A model generated the notes under the pieces. The model searched no databases, was not told where the DNA came from, and saw only the letters and a list, made by a program, of their open reading frames with translations. A program made the translations under genes and the position numbers. Shown in pieces: positions 1-5,770 of a stretch of DNA of 7,196 nucleotides. The DNA comes from JBBQWS01 sp038210415. Its GTDB lineage: Bacteria; Actinomycetota; Actinomycetes; Prado026. The first letter of the stretch is position 1, and every line of letters begins with the position of its first letter. Location of the stretch: NCBI GenBank assembly GCA_038210415.1, contig JBBQWS010000086.1, positions 1 through 7,196 on the forward strand, in the 5' to 3' direction.

Positions 1-225
1 TTCGTCGACACCGCCCCCGCCGCCTCGGCGACCCCACGCACCTCCACCTCATGCACCGGGGCCAGGGCCAACCCGTCGAACCGGTCCAGCACCGCCTGCA
101 CCCGCGTCAACAACCGCAGCAGCTCACCATCGGACAGCCACCAACGGCACCGAAGCGAACGCGTCCAACCCCAAGACGACCTGCCCCAACGCCGCATCAG
201 CAGCAGACACGGCGGTCGAGGACAT
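1..225 (-). pseudogene. DUF222/HNH endonuclease-type protein, N-terminal part, frameshifted and cut by window edge
   Basis: Reading the minus strand from ATG at 225, the first frame gives a natural-looking N-terminus (MSSTAVSAADAALGQVVLGL, then DAFASVPL) that runs into a TGA at 126-124 after 33 residues. Dropping one base near 141 moves to a frame that stays open to the window edge. It reads WLSDGELLRLL, then a helical stretch (TRVQAVLDRF), then EVEVRGVAEAAGAVST. The LSDGELL opening and the G(A)VST segment are typical of DUF222 proteins. These are abundant multicopy actinobacterial proteins that usually end in an HNH nuclease domain, which would lie beyond the window here. Both frames have G/C-rich third positions, so each looks like real coding sequence on its own side of the junction. 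The second frame alone is open upstream to an ATG near 196, but that N-terminus is Arg/Trp-rich and implausible. The break may be a true mutation or a sequencing error. No clear ribosome binding site precedes the ATG. Confidence 0.7.
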
Positions 226-255
226 GACCCAAAACTACCCCACCCCACCGACAGA

Positions 256-277
256 AACCGTTACCCCACAACGGGTT
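256..277 (-). terminator. Weak stem-loop after the EEP gene (possible terminator)
   Basis: On the minus strand AACCCGTT, a 7-base loop and AACGGTT can pair with one bulged base, followed by a short T-rich stretch (TTTCTGT). It lies about 55 bases past the stop of the EEP gene and before the DUF222 gene on the same strand, so it could separate the two transcripts. The stem is short and the U-tract is interrupted, so it may be chance. Confidence 0.25.
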
Positions 278-331
278 CAGGCGCATGCCCCCGGACTTCG
301 TGGGCTCTCGTGGACCCCGAGTGTGACCGGA

Positions 332-1108
332 CTACAGCTCGAGACAGAACCAGATCGCGGCGTGGTCGCTCGCGCCGTCGTGGTCCAGCTCCGCCCTGTC
401 GACGGCGACGCGCTCGGCCAGCGTCCTCGTCGCGAACACTCGGGCGTGCTGGTAGTCCGGTTTCCGCCGCGTCGGTCGCTCGACCAACCGCCAGTCTCTG
501 AGTGTCGTGTCGACGACCCCCAGGTCGGCCACCGCACCGAAGAACTCGGCGCCGCACGTGTGATCAACGTTGCGGAAGTCGAACCCGTACGCGACGTTCA
601 GGTCTCCCGCGATCAACGCGTCCGAGGCCGGCTGCGACGCGAAGGCTCCCAGCTCGGCGACGAACACGTCAGACCACCAGGGCCCGGTCTCGCACGACCG
701 CGTCCGGTACTCGTCGCGGAGCTTGTAACGAGGCACCTTCGTCGGGCTCGCGTGAACGCTCACCAACCACACCGGCCCACCCTCACGCTTGAGGGTCGCC
801 GCCGCGACGTACGAACCCATCGCGGCAAACGGGCGGTCGTCCCCCGCGGGAACGACGTCGCCCAAGCCGTCCCTGACAAGGACGGCTGAGGTGCAGCCGG
901 TGGGGCATCCGGTGTCGGCATGGCCGACGACCAGTCGATAGCCGGGAGGTGGAGTCTCCGCGAACTCGGGCAGGAGCTCTTGGACCAGCGCGACGTCGGG
1001 GGCGCGCTCACTCGCCAGCAGCCATCGCAACCAGTTGCTCCCCGATTCGCGAAAGCTCAGGTTGCGCGTCATCGCCGTCAACATGACGGGCAGTGTCGCA
1101 GAGCCCAC
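332..1108 (-). CDS. Endonuclease/exonuclease/phosphatase (EEP) family protein
   Basis: This 258-residue protein has the full set of EEP-fold landmarks in order: a TRNL strand (N16), QE with the metal-binding Glu (E44), SVHASP with His119, GDLN (D169, N171), and a C-terminal SDHA (D248, H249) just before the end. These are the residues that bind metal and cleave phosphodiester or phosphomonoester bonds in the DNase I/ExoIII/phosphatase superfamily. The length fits a stand-alone EEP domain. No signal peptide or membrane segment is visible, so a cytoplasmic location is likely. The substrate (nucleic acid, nucleotide, phosphoinositide-like or other phosphoester) cannot be read from the sequence. 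The longest frame starts with GTG at 1108, directly after the TAG stop of the upstream transporter, with no good ribosome binding site. ATG at 1084 or 1072, just before the first conserved strand, are reasonable alternatives. It is the last gene of the decarboxylase run and is probably translated by coupling. Confidence 0.85.
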   Translation of the reverse strand: MGSATLPVMLTAMTRNLSFRESGSNWLRWLLASERAPDVALVQELLPEFAETPPPGYRLVVGHADTGCPTGCTSAVLVRDGLGDVVPAGDDRPFAAMGSYVAAATLKREGGPVWLVSVHASPTKVPRYKLRDEYRTRSCETGPWWSDVFVAELGAFASQPASDALIAGDLNVAYGFDFRNVDHTCGAEFFGAVADLGVVDTTLRDWRLVERPTRRKPDYQHARVFATRTLAERVAVDRAELDHDGASDHAAIWFCLEL

Positions 1109-2005
1109 CTACTCGGCGGGAGGGTTTCGGACAGCCGCTACGCCCGCCGGTACCCGTCGAGTCGCGAGGGTTGACCCGAACAGGATCAGCGGCAGCCCCA
1201 GCGCCATACCCAGGGTGAACGGCTCCGCGAGAATCGTGACGCCGAGGAGCACCGCCACGGCTGGGTTGACGAACGTGATGACGGTCGCGCGGGTCGGACC
1301 CACCTCGGCGATGAGCTTGAAGAACACCAGGAAAGCCAGCGCCGTGCAGACCAGAGCGAGCACGAGCACCGCCGCGACGACGGACTGCTTGGGCCACCGG
1401 GTCGGCCGGGACAGCACCAGGACAGGCGAGTACGCCAGCGCCACAGCGGTCAACGAGAGCGCGATCACCGCCATCGGCGGAACTTGGCTCAGCCGGCGGC
1501 TCGCGATGATCGGCGCCACGGCATACCCGACGGCCACCAGGATCACCTCGACGACGCCGAGCCCCGACGTCGTCCCCGCGCCGATGCCCAGCCCCGCGAG
1601 CGACGCCACGCCGGCGATGCCCAGGGCCAGCCCGAGCACGCGGCTCCCGTGCACCACCGACGAGTCGCCGAGGCGCCAGATCACCAGCGTGCTCACCAGA
1701 GGGACGGACGCAAGCAGCAACCCGGCCATGCTGCTGGTCATATGGCGCTCGGCGTCGTTGAGCAGCAACCAAGGCAACCCGATCTCGATCGCGGCGAACG
1801 CCAGCAGCGGCTGCCAGTAGGCCAACGCGTCGCGAACGATCCCTCGGTGCACCGCGATCGGCAGCAGGATGGCCGCGGCGATCGCCGTGCGGGCGAACAC
1901 CAGGAACGGAGGCGAGAGCTCCTCGAGCGCGACTTTGATGAAGAGGTAAGGGATTCCCCAGATCACCGACATCGCAGAGAAGAGCAGCCAGCCCCGCTTC
2001 GACAT
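1109..2005 (-). CDS. EamA/DMT-family transporter (RhaT/YdcZ-like, 10 TM)
   Basis: The 298-residue hydrophobic protein shows about ten transmembrane segments, roughly at 5-24, 32-52, 65-82, 90-110, 120-140, 148-167, 176-198, 207-229, 238-258 and 263-283. This is the two-times-five EamA arrangement of the drug/metabolite transporter superfamily. The N-terminal SVIWGIPYLFIKVAL and the FVNPAVAVLLG...LAEPFT signature near residues 245-264 (Glu261) are typical of the first and second EamA repeats. Family members mostly export amino acids, amines or other small metabolites from the cytoplasm. The ATG at 2005 shares one base with the TGA of the decarboxylase (TGATG), and no separate ribosome binding site is seen. 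Translation is therefore probably coupled to the decarboxylase, which suggests a related substrate. That link is inference, and the transported compound is unknown. The C-terminal tail (about residues 284-298) is cytoplasmic and Pro/Arg-containing. Confidence 0.9.
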   Translation of the reverse strand: MSKRGWLLFSAMSVIWGIPYLFIKVALEELSPPFLVFARTAIAAAILLPIAVHRGIVRDALAYWQPLLAFAAIEIGLPWLLLNDAERHMTSSMAGLLLASVPLVSTLVIWRLGDSSVVHGSRVLGLALGIAGVASLAGLGIGAGTTSGLGVVEVILVAVGYAVAPIIASRRLSQVPPMAVIALSLTAVALAYSPVLVLSRPTRWPKQSVVAAVLVLALVCTALAFLVFFKLIAEVGPTRATVITFVNPAVAVLLGVTILAEPFTLGMALGLPLILFGSTLATRRVPAGVAAVRNPPAE

Positions 2006-3477
2006 CAGTCGGCGGACGCGAGCTGGTCGCCGATCCTGACGACAGCATCGGCGAACCCGTCGACCATCTCGACGGAAGTGCGGGGATTGATGAAGCAGGG
2101 CCGCAGCGCGAACACGCCGTGCACCCGCGTCGAGCTCGGCAGGTACGGCGTCTCGTCGTGCAGCCGACGCATCAGGGCCGCGTTTAGCGCGTCGAGATCG
2201 TCGATCCCTGCGGCGACGTAGCGGAAGCAGCAGATCGACAGCTCGGGCTCGACGAGCAGCTCAAGCCTCGGGTGCTCGCGGACGAGGGAAGCCAGTCGGG
2301 TGGCCAGGTCGTTGTCGAACCGGATCCTCGCGACGACGCCGTCACGACCGAGCTCGCGCAGGATGCTCCACACCACCACACCGCGCGAGGGCGCCGAGAG
2401 CTCGACCGCGAAGTCGGCGTACGGCACGCCCATCGCGTCGAGGGACGACACGACGTCGTGCCCACCGGACGAGACCGACTCGAGGTACGCCGCGGGCTCC
2501 TGCGTGAACGCCCGGTGCAGGATCGACCGGTCACGCACGAAGGTCGCCGCGACTCCGACCGGGGCATTCAGCCACTTGTGCGGGTCGACTATGGCCGAGT
2601 CGGCAAGGTCGAGGCCGTCGTACGACGCGGTCACCCGGTCATCGACGATCCCCGGCAGTCCGTAGGCGCCGTCGACGTGGAACCAGACCCCGAACTCGTG
2701 AGCCAGCTCCCCGAGTGCCCTGAGCGGATCGATCGACCCGGTGTTCGTCGTGCCCGCGGTGGCGACCACGGCGACCGGCAGCACGCCTGCGGCCACGTCC
2801 GCTGCCAGCAGCTCGCGCAGCGCATCAGGACGCATGCGTAGTCGGTCGTCGGTCGGGACGAGACGCACCTGGGCGCGGCCCAGACCCAGGACACCCGCAG
2901 CGCGCTGGACCGTGTGGTGGGTCTCGGCGGAGGCGTAGACAGCCGGACGCAGCGAGCCGGTGCCCTCGACGGCGACGTCGATCCCGCGCTGCTCGAAGGC
3001 CCACTGCCGGGCGGCGCCGAGAGCGACGAGGTTGGCCACCGAGCCACCACTGGAGTAGACGCCCTTCAGGTGCGCGCCCAGACCGCACAGGTCGGCCAAC
3101 CAGTCGAGCGAGAGCTCCTCGAGCAGGTTGAACGCAGTGATCGTGTATCGCTGCGGTGCCGCGACCGAGGCCGCAGCAGCGGCAACGACCGGCACGGTGG
3201 TGGGACTCGTCGTGATCCAGCTCCAGAATCCGGGCTCGGTCAGCCTCGTCCCGTTGGGCACGAGCACGTCCACGAGCTCGGCGACCACGGAGTCAGCGCC
3301 CGAGCCGGTCGCGGGCAGCGGCCGCGTAAGAGCGGCCGTCCACTCGGTCCGACGGTTGACGGCATCACCTGGTGAGGTGGTGAGGATCGCGTCGAGGGCG
3401 GCCCCGATGCGGCCGAGGTGCTCGCCGACCTCGCCGACGAGCGGCGAGCGGATCTGCGGTGAGTTGCCGTTCGACAC
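2005..3477 (-). CDS. PLP-dependent group II amino acid decarboxylase (aromatic-L-amino-acid decarboxylase type)
   Basis: This 490-residue protein is a complete fold-type I PLP enzyme of the group II decarboxylase family, which includes aromatic amino acid, glutamate and histidine-type decarboxylases; about 480-500 residues is the usual length. Visible landmarks are PGFWSWI (82-88), SSGGSVANL (142-150), SAETHHTVQRAA with H187 stacking on the PLP ring, TAGTTNTGSIDP (240-251), HVDGAYG with D269 contacting the pyridine nitrogen, and DPHKW with K301 as the Schiff-base lysine. Y331 in the AAYL segment aligns with the catalytic-loop tyrosine of animal DOPA decarboxylase. With H187 this argues for decarboxylation (amino acid to amine plus CO2) rather than aldehyde synthesis. 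The GTG start at 3477 is supported by AGGAG seven bases upstream. It is the first gene of a three-gene run with the EamA transporter and EEP protein, and is divergent from the aldehyde dehydrogenase. The substrate is not determined: aromatic, glutamate, aspartate or diaminobutyrate-like amino acids are all possible. Confidence 0.92.
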   Translation of the reverse strand: MSNGNSPQIRSPLVGEVGEHLGRIGAALDAILTTSPGDAVNRRTEWTAALTRPLPATGSGADSVVAELVDVLVPNGTRLTEPGFWSWITTSPTTVPVVAAAAASVAAPQRYTITAFNLLEELSLDWLADLCGLGAHLKGVYSSGGSVANLVALGAARQWAFEQRGIDVAVEGTGSLRPAVYASAETHHTVQRAAGVLGLGRAQVRLVPTDDRLRMRPDALRELLAADVAAGVLPVAVVATAGTTNTGSIDPLRALGELAHEFGVWFHVDGAYGLPGIVDDRVTASYDGLDLADSAIVDPHKWLNAPVGVAATFVRDRSILHRAFTQEPAAYLESVSSGGHDVVSSLDAMGVPYADFAVELSAPSRGVVVWSILRELGRDGVVARIRFDNDLATRLASLVREHPRLELLVEPELSICCFRYVAAGIDDLDALNAALMRRLHDETPYLPSSTRVHGVFALRPCFINPRTSVEMVDGFADAVVRIGDQLASAD

Positions 3478-3484
3478 GGTCTTG

Positions 3485-3489
3485 CTCCT
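3485..3489 (-). promoter_or_regulatory. Ribosome binding site of the decarboxylase
   Basis: AGGAG on the minus strand lies seven bases before the GTG at 3477. It fixes that start codon and marks the 5' end of the minus-strand operon. It is the clearest Shine-Dalgarno sequence in the window. Confidence 0.8.
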
Positions 3490-3545
3490 GTCCGTCTGAC
3501 CTGTCTGTGGAGCGATCTGGAACAGAACCTTGCCACGACTCGATC

Positions 3546-3557
3546 AGCCGGTCGGCT
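3546..3557. repeat. Short inverted repeat, possible operator
   Basis: AGCCG and CGGCT are perfect 5-base arms around a GT centre, near the middle of the divergent promoter region. The size and place suit an operator half-site pair for a dimeric repressor or activator. Twelve-base palindromes are common by chance in GC-rich DNA, so this is only a candidate. Confidence 0.3.
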
Positions 3558-3603
3558 TGCTGCAGGATGTTGTGTCCCCGTCCGCCCGTTTCGAACCTCT
3601 GAG

Positions 3604-5073
3604 GTGACCGTGCCGACCCAGTCTGTCGACCCCCGTACCGGAGAGTCCTTCGGCCCCGTCCTCGACGACACGACGCCGGATGAGCTCGACCGGGTGGTTC
3701 AGACAGCTGTCGGTGCCGCCGACGCCTGGGCCGACTTCGGCCGGGCCGAGCGGGCCGCAGCCTTGCGGGGGGTGGCCGACGCGCTCGAGGCGGCAGCAGG
3801 CTCCCTCGTCCCGACGGCCGACCGGGAGACGGGCCTTGGCGCCGTTCGGCTGACCGGCGAGCTCGCTCGGACGACGTTCCAGCTCCGGATGTTCGCCGAC
3901 GCGGTGACGCGCGGCGACCAGCTGGGCGTCGTCCTCGACCCCGAGGTGCCTGGGCCACCACCGACCGGGCACCCGGACCTGCGCCGGATGCTCGTCCCGG
4001 TCGGCCCGGTGGCGGTCTACGGAGCGAGCAACTTCCCGTTCGCCTTCAGCGTCCCTGGCGGCGACACGGCCTCGGCCTTGGCTGCCGGCTGCCCTGTGGT
4101 CGTGAAGGCCCACCCCGGGCACCCACAGACCAGCGAAGCCGTGGCCGCGGTGGTGGCCGAGGCGCTCGCCACAGCCGGAGCCCCCGTCGGCACGTTCGCG
4201 CTCGTGCGGGGCCTCGACGCGGGCAGCCTGCTCGTCCAGCATCCGGGCATCCGGGCCGCGGCCTTCACGGGCTCCTACGGCGGAGGTCGGGCCCTGTTCG
4301 ACCTCGCCGTCCGGCGACCGGACCCGATCCCGTTCTACGGCGAGCTCGGCAGCGTGAACCCGGTGGTGGTGACGCCGGCTGCAGCGGGACGCGGCGAAGC
4401 CCTGGCCGCCGAGTACGTCGACTCGCTCACGTTGGGCACCGGGCAGTTCTGCACCAACCCCGGGCTGCTGCTCGTGCCAGCGGGCTCCGGCCTGGCAGAG
4501 CTCGTCGCGACGCAGGCAGCCACCCGCGAGCCCGGGGTCATGCTTCACGACGGGGTCGTGAACCTGTTCCGCACCAACGTCTCTCGGCTCGCGAGCCTGC
4601 CAGGCGTACGCACGATGGTCGACGGGGCGGCGGTCGACGTCCCCGGCGCGCGCACTGGCCCGGTGATCCTTGAAGTCAGCGCCGCAACTGCGCTCGGGCA
4701 GCCCGAGCTGCTGCACACCGAGTGTTTCGGCCCGGCGGCACTCATCGTCGAGTACGCCTCCACTGACGAGCTGCTCGCCGTCCTCGGGCAGCTCGAGGGA
4801 TGTCTCGTCGCGACAGTGCACGGCGCGGAGGACGAGCCGCTTGCGGAGTCGCTGGTCCGCCGGCTCTCACGCATCGCCGGGCGTGTGGTGTGGAACGGCT
4901 GGCCGACCGGCGTCGCGGTCGCAGCCGCACAACAGCACGGCGGTCCGCACCCGGCCACGACGAGCTCGCTGCACACCTCGGTGGGGACGGCGGCCGTGGG
5001 GCGCTTCCTGCGTCCAGTGGCGTTTCAGTCGGTGCCGGAGTCGATGCTGCCCGAGGTGCTGCGGCAAAGCTGA
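3604..5073 (+). CDS. NADP-type aldehyde dehydrogenase (alpha-ketoglutaric semialdehyde / fatty aldehyde dehydrogenase group)
   Basis: The 489-residue product oxidises an aldehyde to a carboxylic acid with NAD(P)+. It has the whole ALDH catalytic set: N143 in ASNFPFAFS, K168 in VVKAHPGHP, the FTGS turn (221-224), E247 in FYGELGSVNP, the nucleophile C283 in GTGQFCTNPG, and E374 in ECFGP. The ASNFPFAFSVPGGDTASALA, KAHPGHP and FYGELGSVNP wording is that of the branch holding 2,5-dioxovalerate (alpha-ketoglutaric semialdehyde) dehydrogenases and the Vibrio harveyi fatty aldehyde dehydrogenase, rather than betaine or succinate semialdehyde dehydrogenases. No sugar-acid or hydroxyproline catabolic genes are nearby, so the first activity is not supported by context. 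Amino acid or amine-derived aldehydes are a plausible alternative. The start is GTG at 3604; GTG at 3610 is also possible, since neither has a well-spaced ribosome binding site. The gene is divergent from the decarboxylase and ends one base from the stop of the next gene on the opposite strand. Confidence 0.92.
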   Translation: MTVPTQSVDPRTGESFGPVLDDTTPDELDRVVQTAVGAADAWADFGRAERAAALRGVADALEAAAGSLVPTADRETGLGAVRLTGELARTTFQLRMFADAVTRGDQLGVVLDPEVPGPPPTGHPDLRRMLVPVGPVAVYGASNFPFAFSVPGGDTASALAAGCPVVVKAHPGHPQTSEAVAAVVAEALATAGAPVGTFALVRGLDAGSLLVQHPGIRAAAFTGSYGGGRALFDLAVRRPDPIPFYGELGSVNPVVVTPAAAGRGEALAAEYVDSLTLGTGQFCTNPGLLLVPAGSGLAELVATQAATREPGVMLHDGVVNLFRTNVSRLASLPGVRTMVDGAAVDVPGARTGPVILEVSAATALGQPELLHTECFGPAALIVEYASTDELLAVLGQLEGCLVATVHGAEDEPLAESLVRRLSRIAGRVVWNGWPTGVAVAAAQQHGGPHPATTSSLHTSVGTAAVGRFLRPVAFQSVPESMLPEVLRQS

Positions 5074-5074
5074 C

Positions 5075-5695
5075 CTATAGCCGCGGTCGCAGTCGGCGCT
5101 CGAAGGTCAGAATGGCCATGAGCACCTCGCGCACCAGGGGCACGTCGCGGTCGGCGGTTGCCGCCGTCACCTCGTCTGCCTCTTCCTCGTGGAGGCCGGG
5201 TGCCAGCCGGGCATTGAGGCGACGAAGCTGGTGTGGCGTCAACGCTTCCTCGCTGCGCAGGCTGGCCATCGACGAGGCGAACTCCACCACAACGTCCCGC
5301 CCCGCCTCGTCCCATCCCGCGAGCGCCGCGTCGAACCACGTGTCGTCATCCTCGTACGACTCATCGACCGCTTCCGAGAGTGCGAGGTACAGCATCATGT
5401 GCGCCGCCCAACGCCCCGGTCGGACCTCCTCGTGCTCGTCGAACGGCAACGAGACAGCCCGCGTGATCAGTACGTTCGCCCGGACCTCGTCACCCTCCGC
5501 GAGACTGCGCAGAGCTTTGTCCAGCAGGTTCTCCGCCGCAGCTGCGCTGGCCTGACTGAATCGCTGGGCCACCAGGTTGGAGGCGATGACCACGTCACGT
5601 AACGGCCCGCGGTATAGGCCCGCGCCGAGCCAGTCCATAGCCTGGGAATCGTCGCTCACGGGAACGAACGTTACCTCGCTACGTATCACCGCCAC
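5075..5695 (-). CDS. Uncharacterised helical acidic protein, 206 aa
   Basis: I do not recognise this family. The protein is mostly predicted helix with no signal peptide or membrane segment. The stretch AENLLDKALRSLAEGDEVRANVLITRAVSLP (about residues 54-84) has the spacing of a tetratricopeptide-like helix pair, and WAAHMMLYLALSEAVDE follows. An acidic YEDDDTWFD segment lies near residues 115-123, and the C-terminus is basic (FERRLRPRL). G/C-rich third positions and a stop flush with the dehydrogenase stop support a real gene. The longest frame starts with GTG at 5695, preceded by GGGGGAG nine bases away. GTG at 5689, GTG at 5659 and ATG at 5638 are alternative starts; the last would remove the poorly structured first 19 residues. 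It is convergent with the aldehyde dehydrogenase and divergent from the permease, so it is its own transcription unit. A protein-binding or regulatory scaffold role is possible but not shown. Confidence 0.75.
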   Translation of the reverse strand: MAVIRSEVTFVPVSDDSQAMDWLGAGLYRGPLRDVVIASNLVAQRFSQASAAAAENLLDKALRSLAEGDEVRANVLITRAVSLPFDEHEEVRPGRWAAHMMLYLALSEAVDESYEDDDTWFDAALAGWDEAGRDVVVEFASSMASLRSEEALTPHQLRRLNARLAPGLHEEEADEVTAATADRDVPLVREVLMAILTFERRLRPRL

Positions 5696-5754
5696 AGCCC
5701 GCGGCTCCCCCAGGCACAGGGTAAATCGGGATTGGCGACACGGATGGTGATGGC
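5696..5754. promoter_or_regulatory. Short divergent intergenic region before the permease
   Basis: Only 59 bases separate the GTG of the 206-residue protein (minus) and the first ATG of the permease (plus), so the two promoters must overlap or lie partly in coding sequence. The only AT-rich spot is GGTAAATCGG near 5720-5729. No convincing -35/-10 pair was found. Confidence 0.4.
5705..5711 (-). promoter_or_regulatory. Probable ribosome binding site of the 206-aa protein
   Basis: GGGGGAG on the minus strand ends nine bases before the GTG at 5695. It is the best Shine-Dalgarno-like match near any candidate start of this gene and is the main reason for choosing the longest frame. Confidence 0.45.
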
Positions 5755-5770
5755 ATGGCGATGGTGATGG
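5743..5770 (+). repeat. 11-base direct repeat over the permease start
   Basis: GATGGTGATGG occurs at 5743-5753 and again at 5760-5770, separated by CATGGC. The repeat creates several in-frame start codons for the permease (ATG 5755, ATG 5761, GTG 5764, ATG 5767) and leaves no clean ribosome binding site before any of them. It may be a small tandem duplication. Confidence 0.6.

Larger units (their letters stand above)
3478..3603. promoter_or_regulatory. Divergent intergenic region between decarboxylase and aldehyde dehydrogenase
   Basis: This 126-base gap separates two genes transcribed away from each other, so promoters for both must lie here or inside the neighbouring gene ends. I could not assign a convincing -35/-10 pair on either strand. 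It contains the decarboxylase ribosome binding site, an inverted repeat TCTG-GAA-CAGA at 3516-3526, and AGCCG-GT-CGGCT at 3546-3557. On the minus strand the leader also has repeated CAGAC/GACAGG-like words. A shared regulator is plausible but no regulator gene is adjacent. Confidence 0.55.

Noticed and set aside
138..146. Programmed frameshifting in the DUF222 gene
   Set aside because: There is no slippery heptamer, no clear stimulatory structure, and no known recoding in this family; mutation or sequencing error is simpler.
224..889. A 221-codon plus-strand open frame opposite the EEP gene
   Set aside because: It is Arg/Pro/Val-rich and without motifs. The opposite strand encodes a complete EEP catalytic set. 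Its ATG arises from the same CATG that gives the DUF222 start on the other strand.
1035..1820. A 261-codon plus-strand open frame across the EamA transporter
   Set aside because: It is Ser/Thr/Ala-rich without structure, lies wholly opposite a transporter with clear membrane segments, and is a shadow frame of GC-rich coding.
3480..3575. A possible short leader peptide (NILQQADRLIESWQG-like) upstream of the decarboxylase on the minus strand
   Set aside because: It is part of a longer shadow frame, has no start codon with a ribosome binding site nearby, and is out of frame with the decarboxylase.
3544..4821. A 425-codon open frame antisense to the aldehyde dehydrogenase
   Set aside because: Its product is rich in Arg, Gly, His and Glu with no family motif, and it mirrors codon bias in the GC-rich sense gene, whose catalytic motifs are complete.
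5604..5624. Direct repeat GGCCCGCG at 5604-5611 and 5617-5624
   Set aside because: It lies inside coding sequence and eight-base GC repeats are expected by chance at this base composition.
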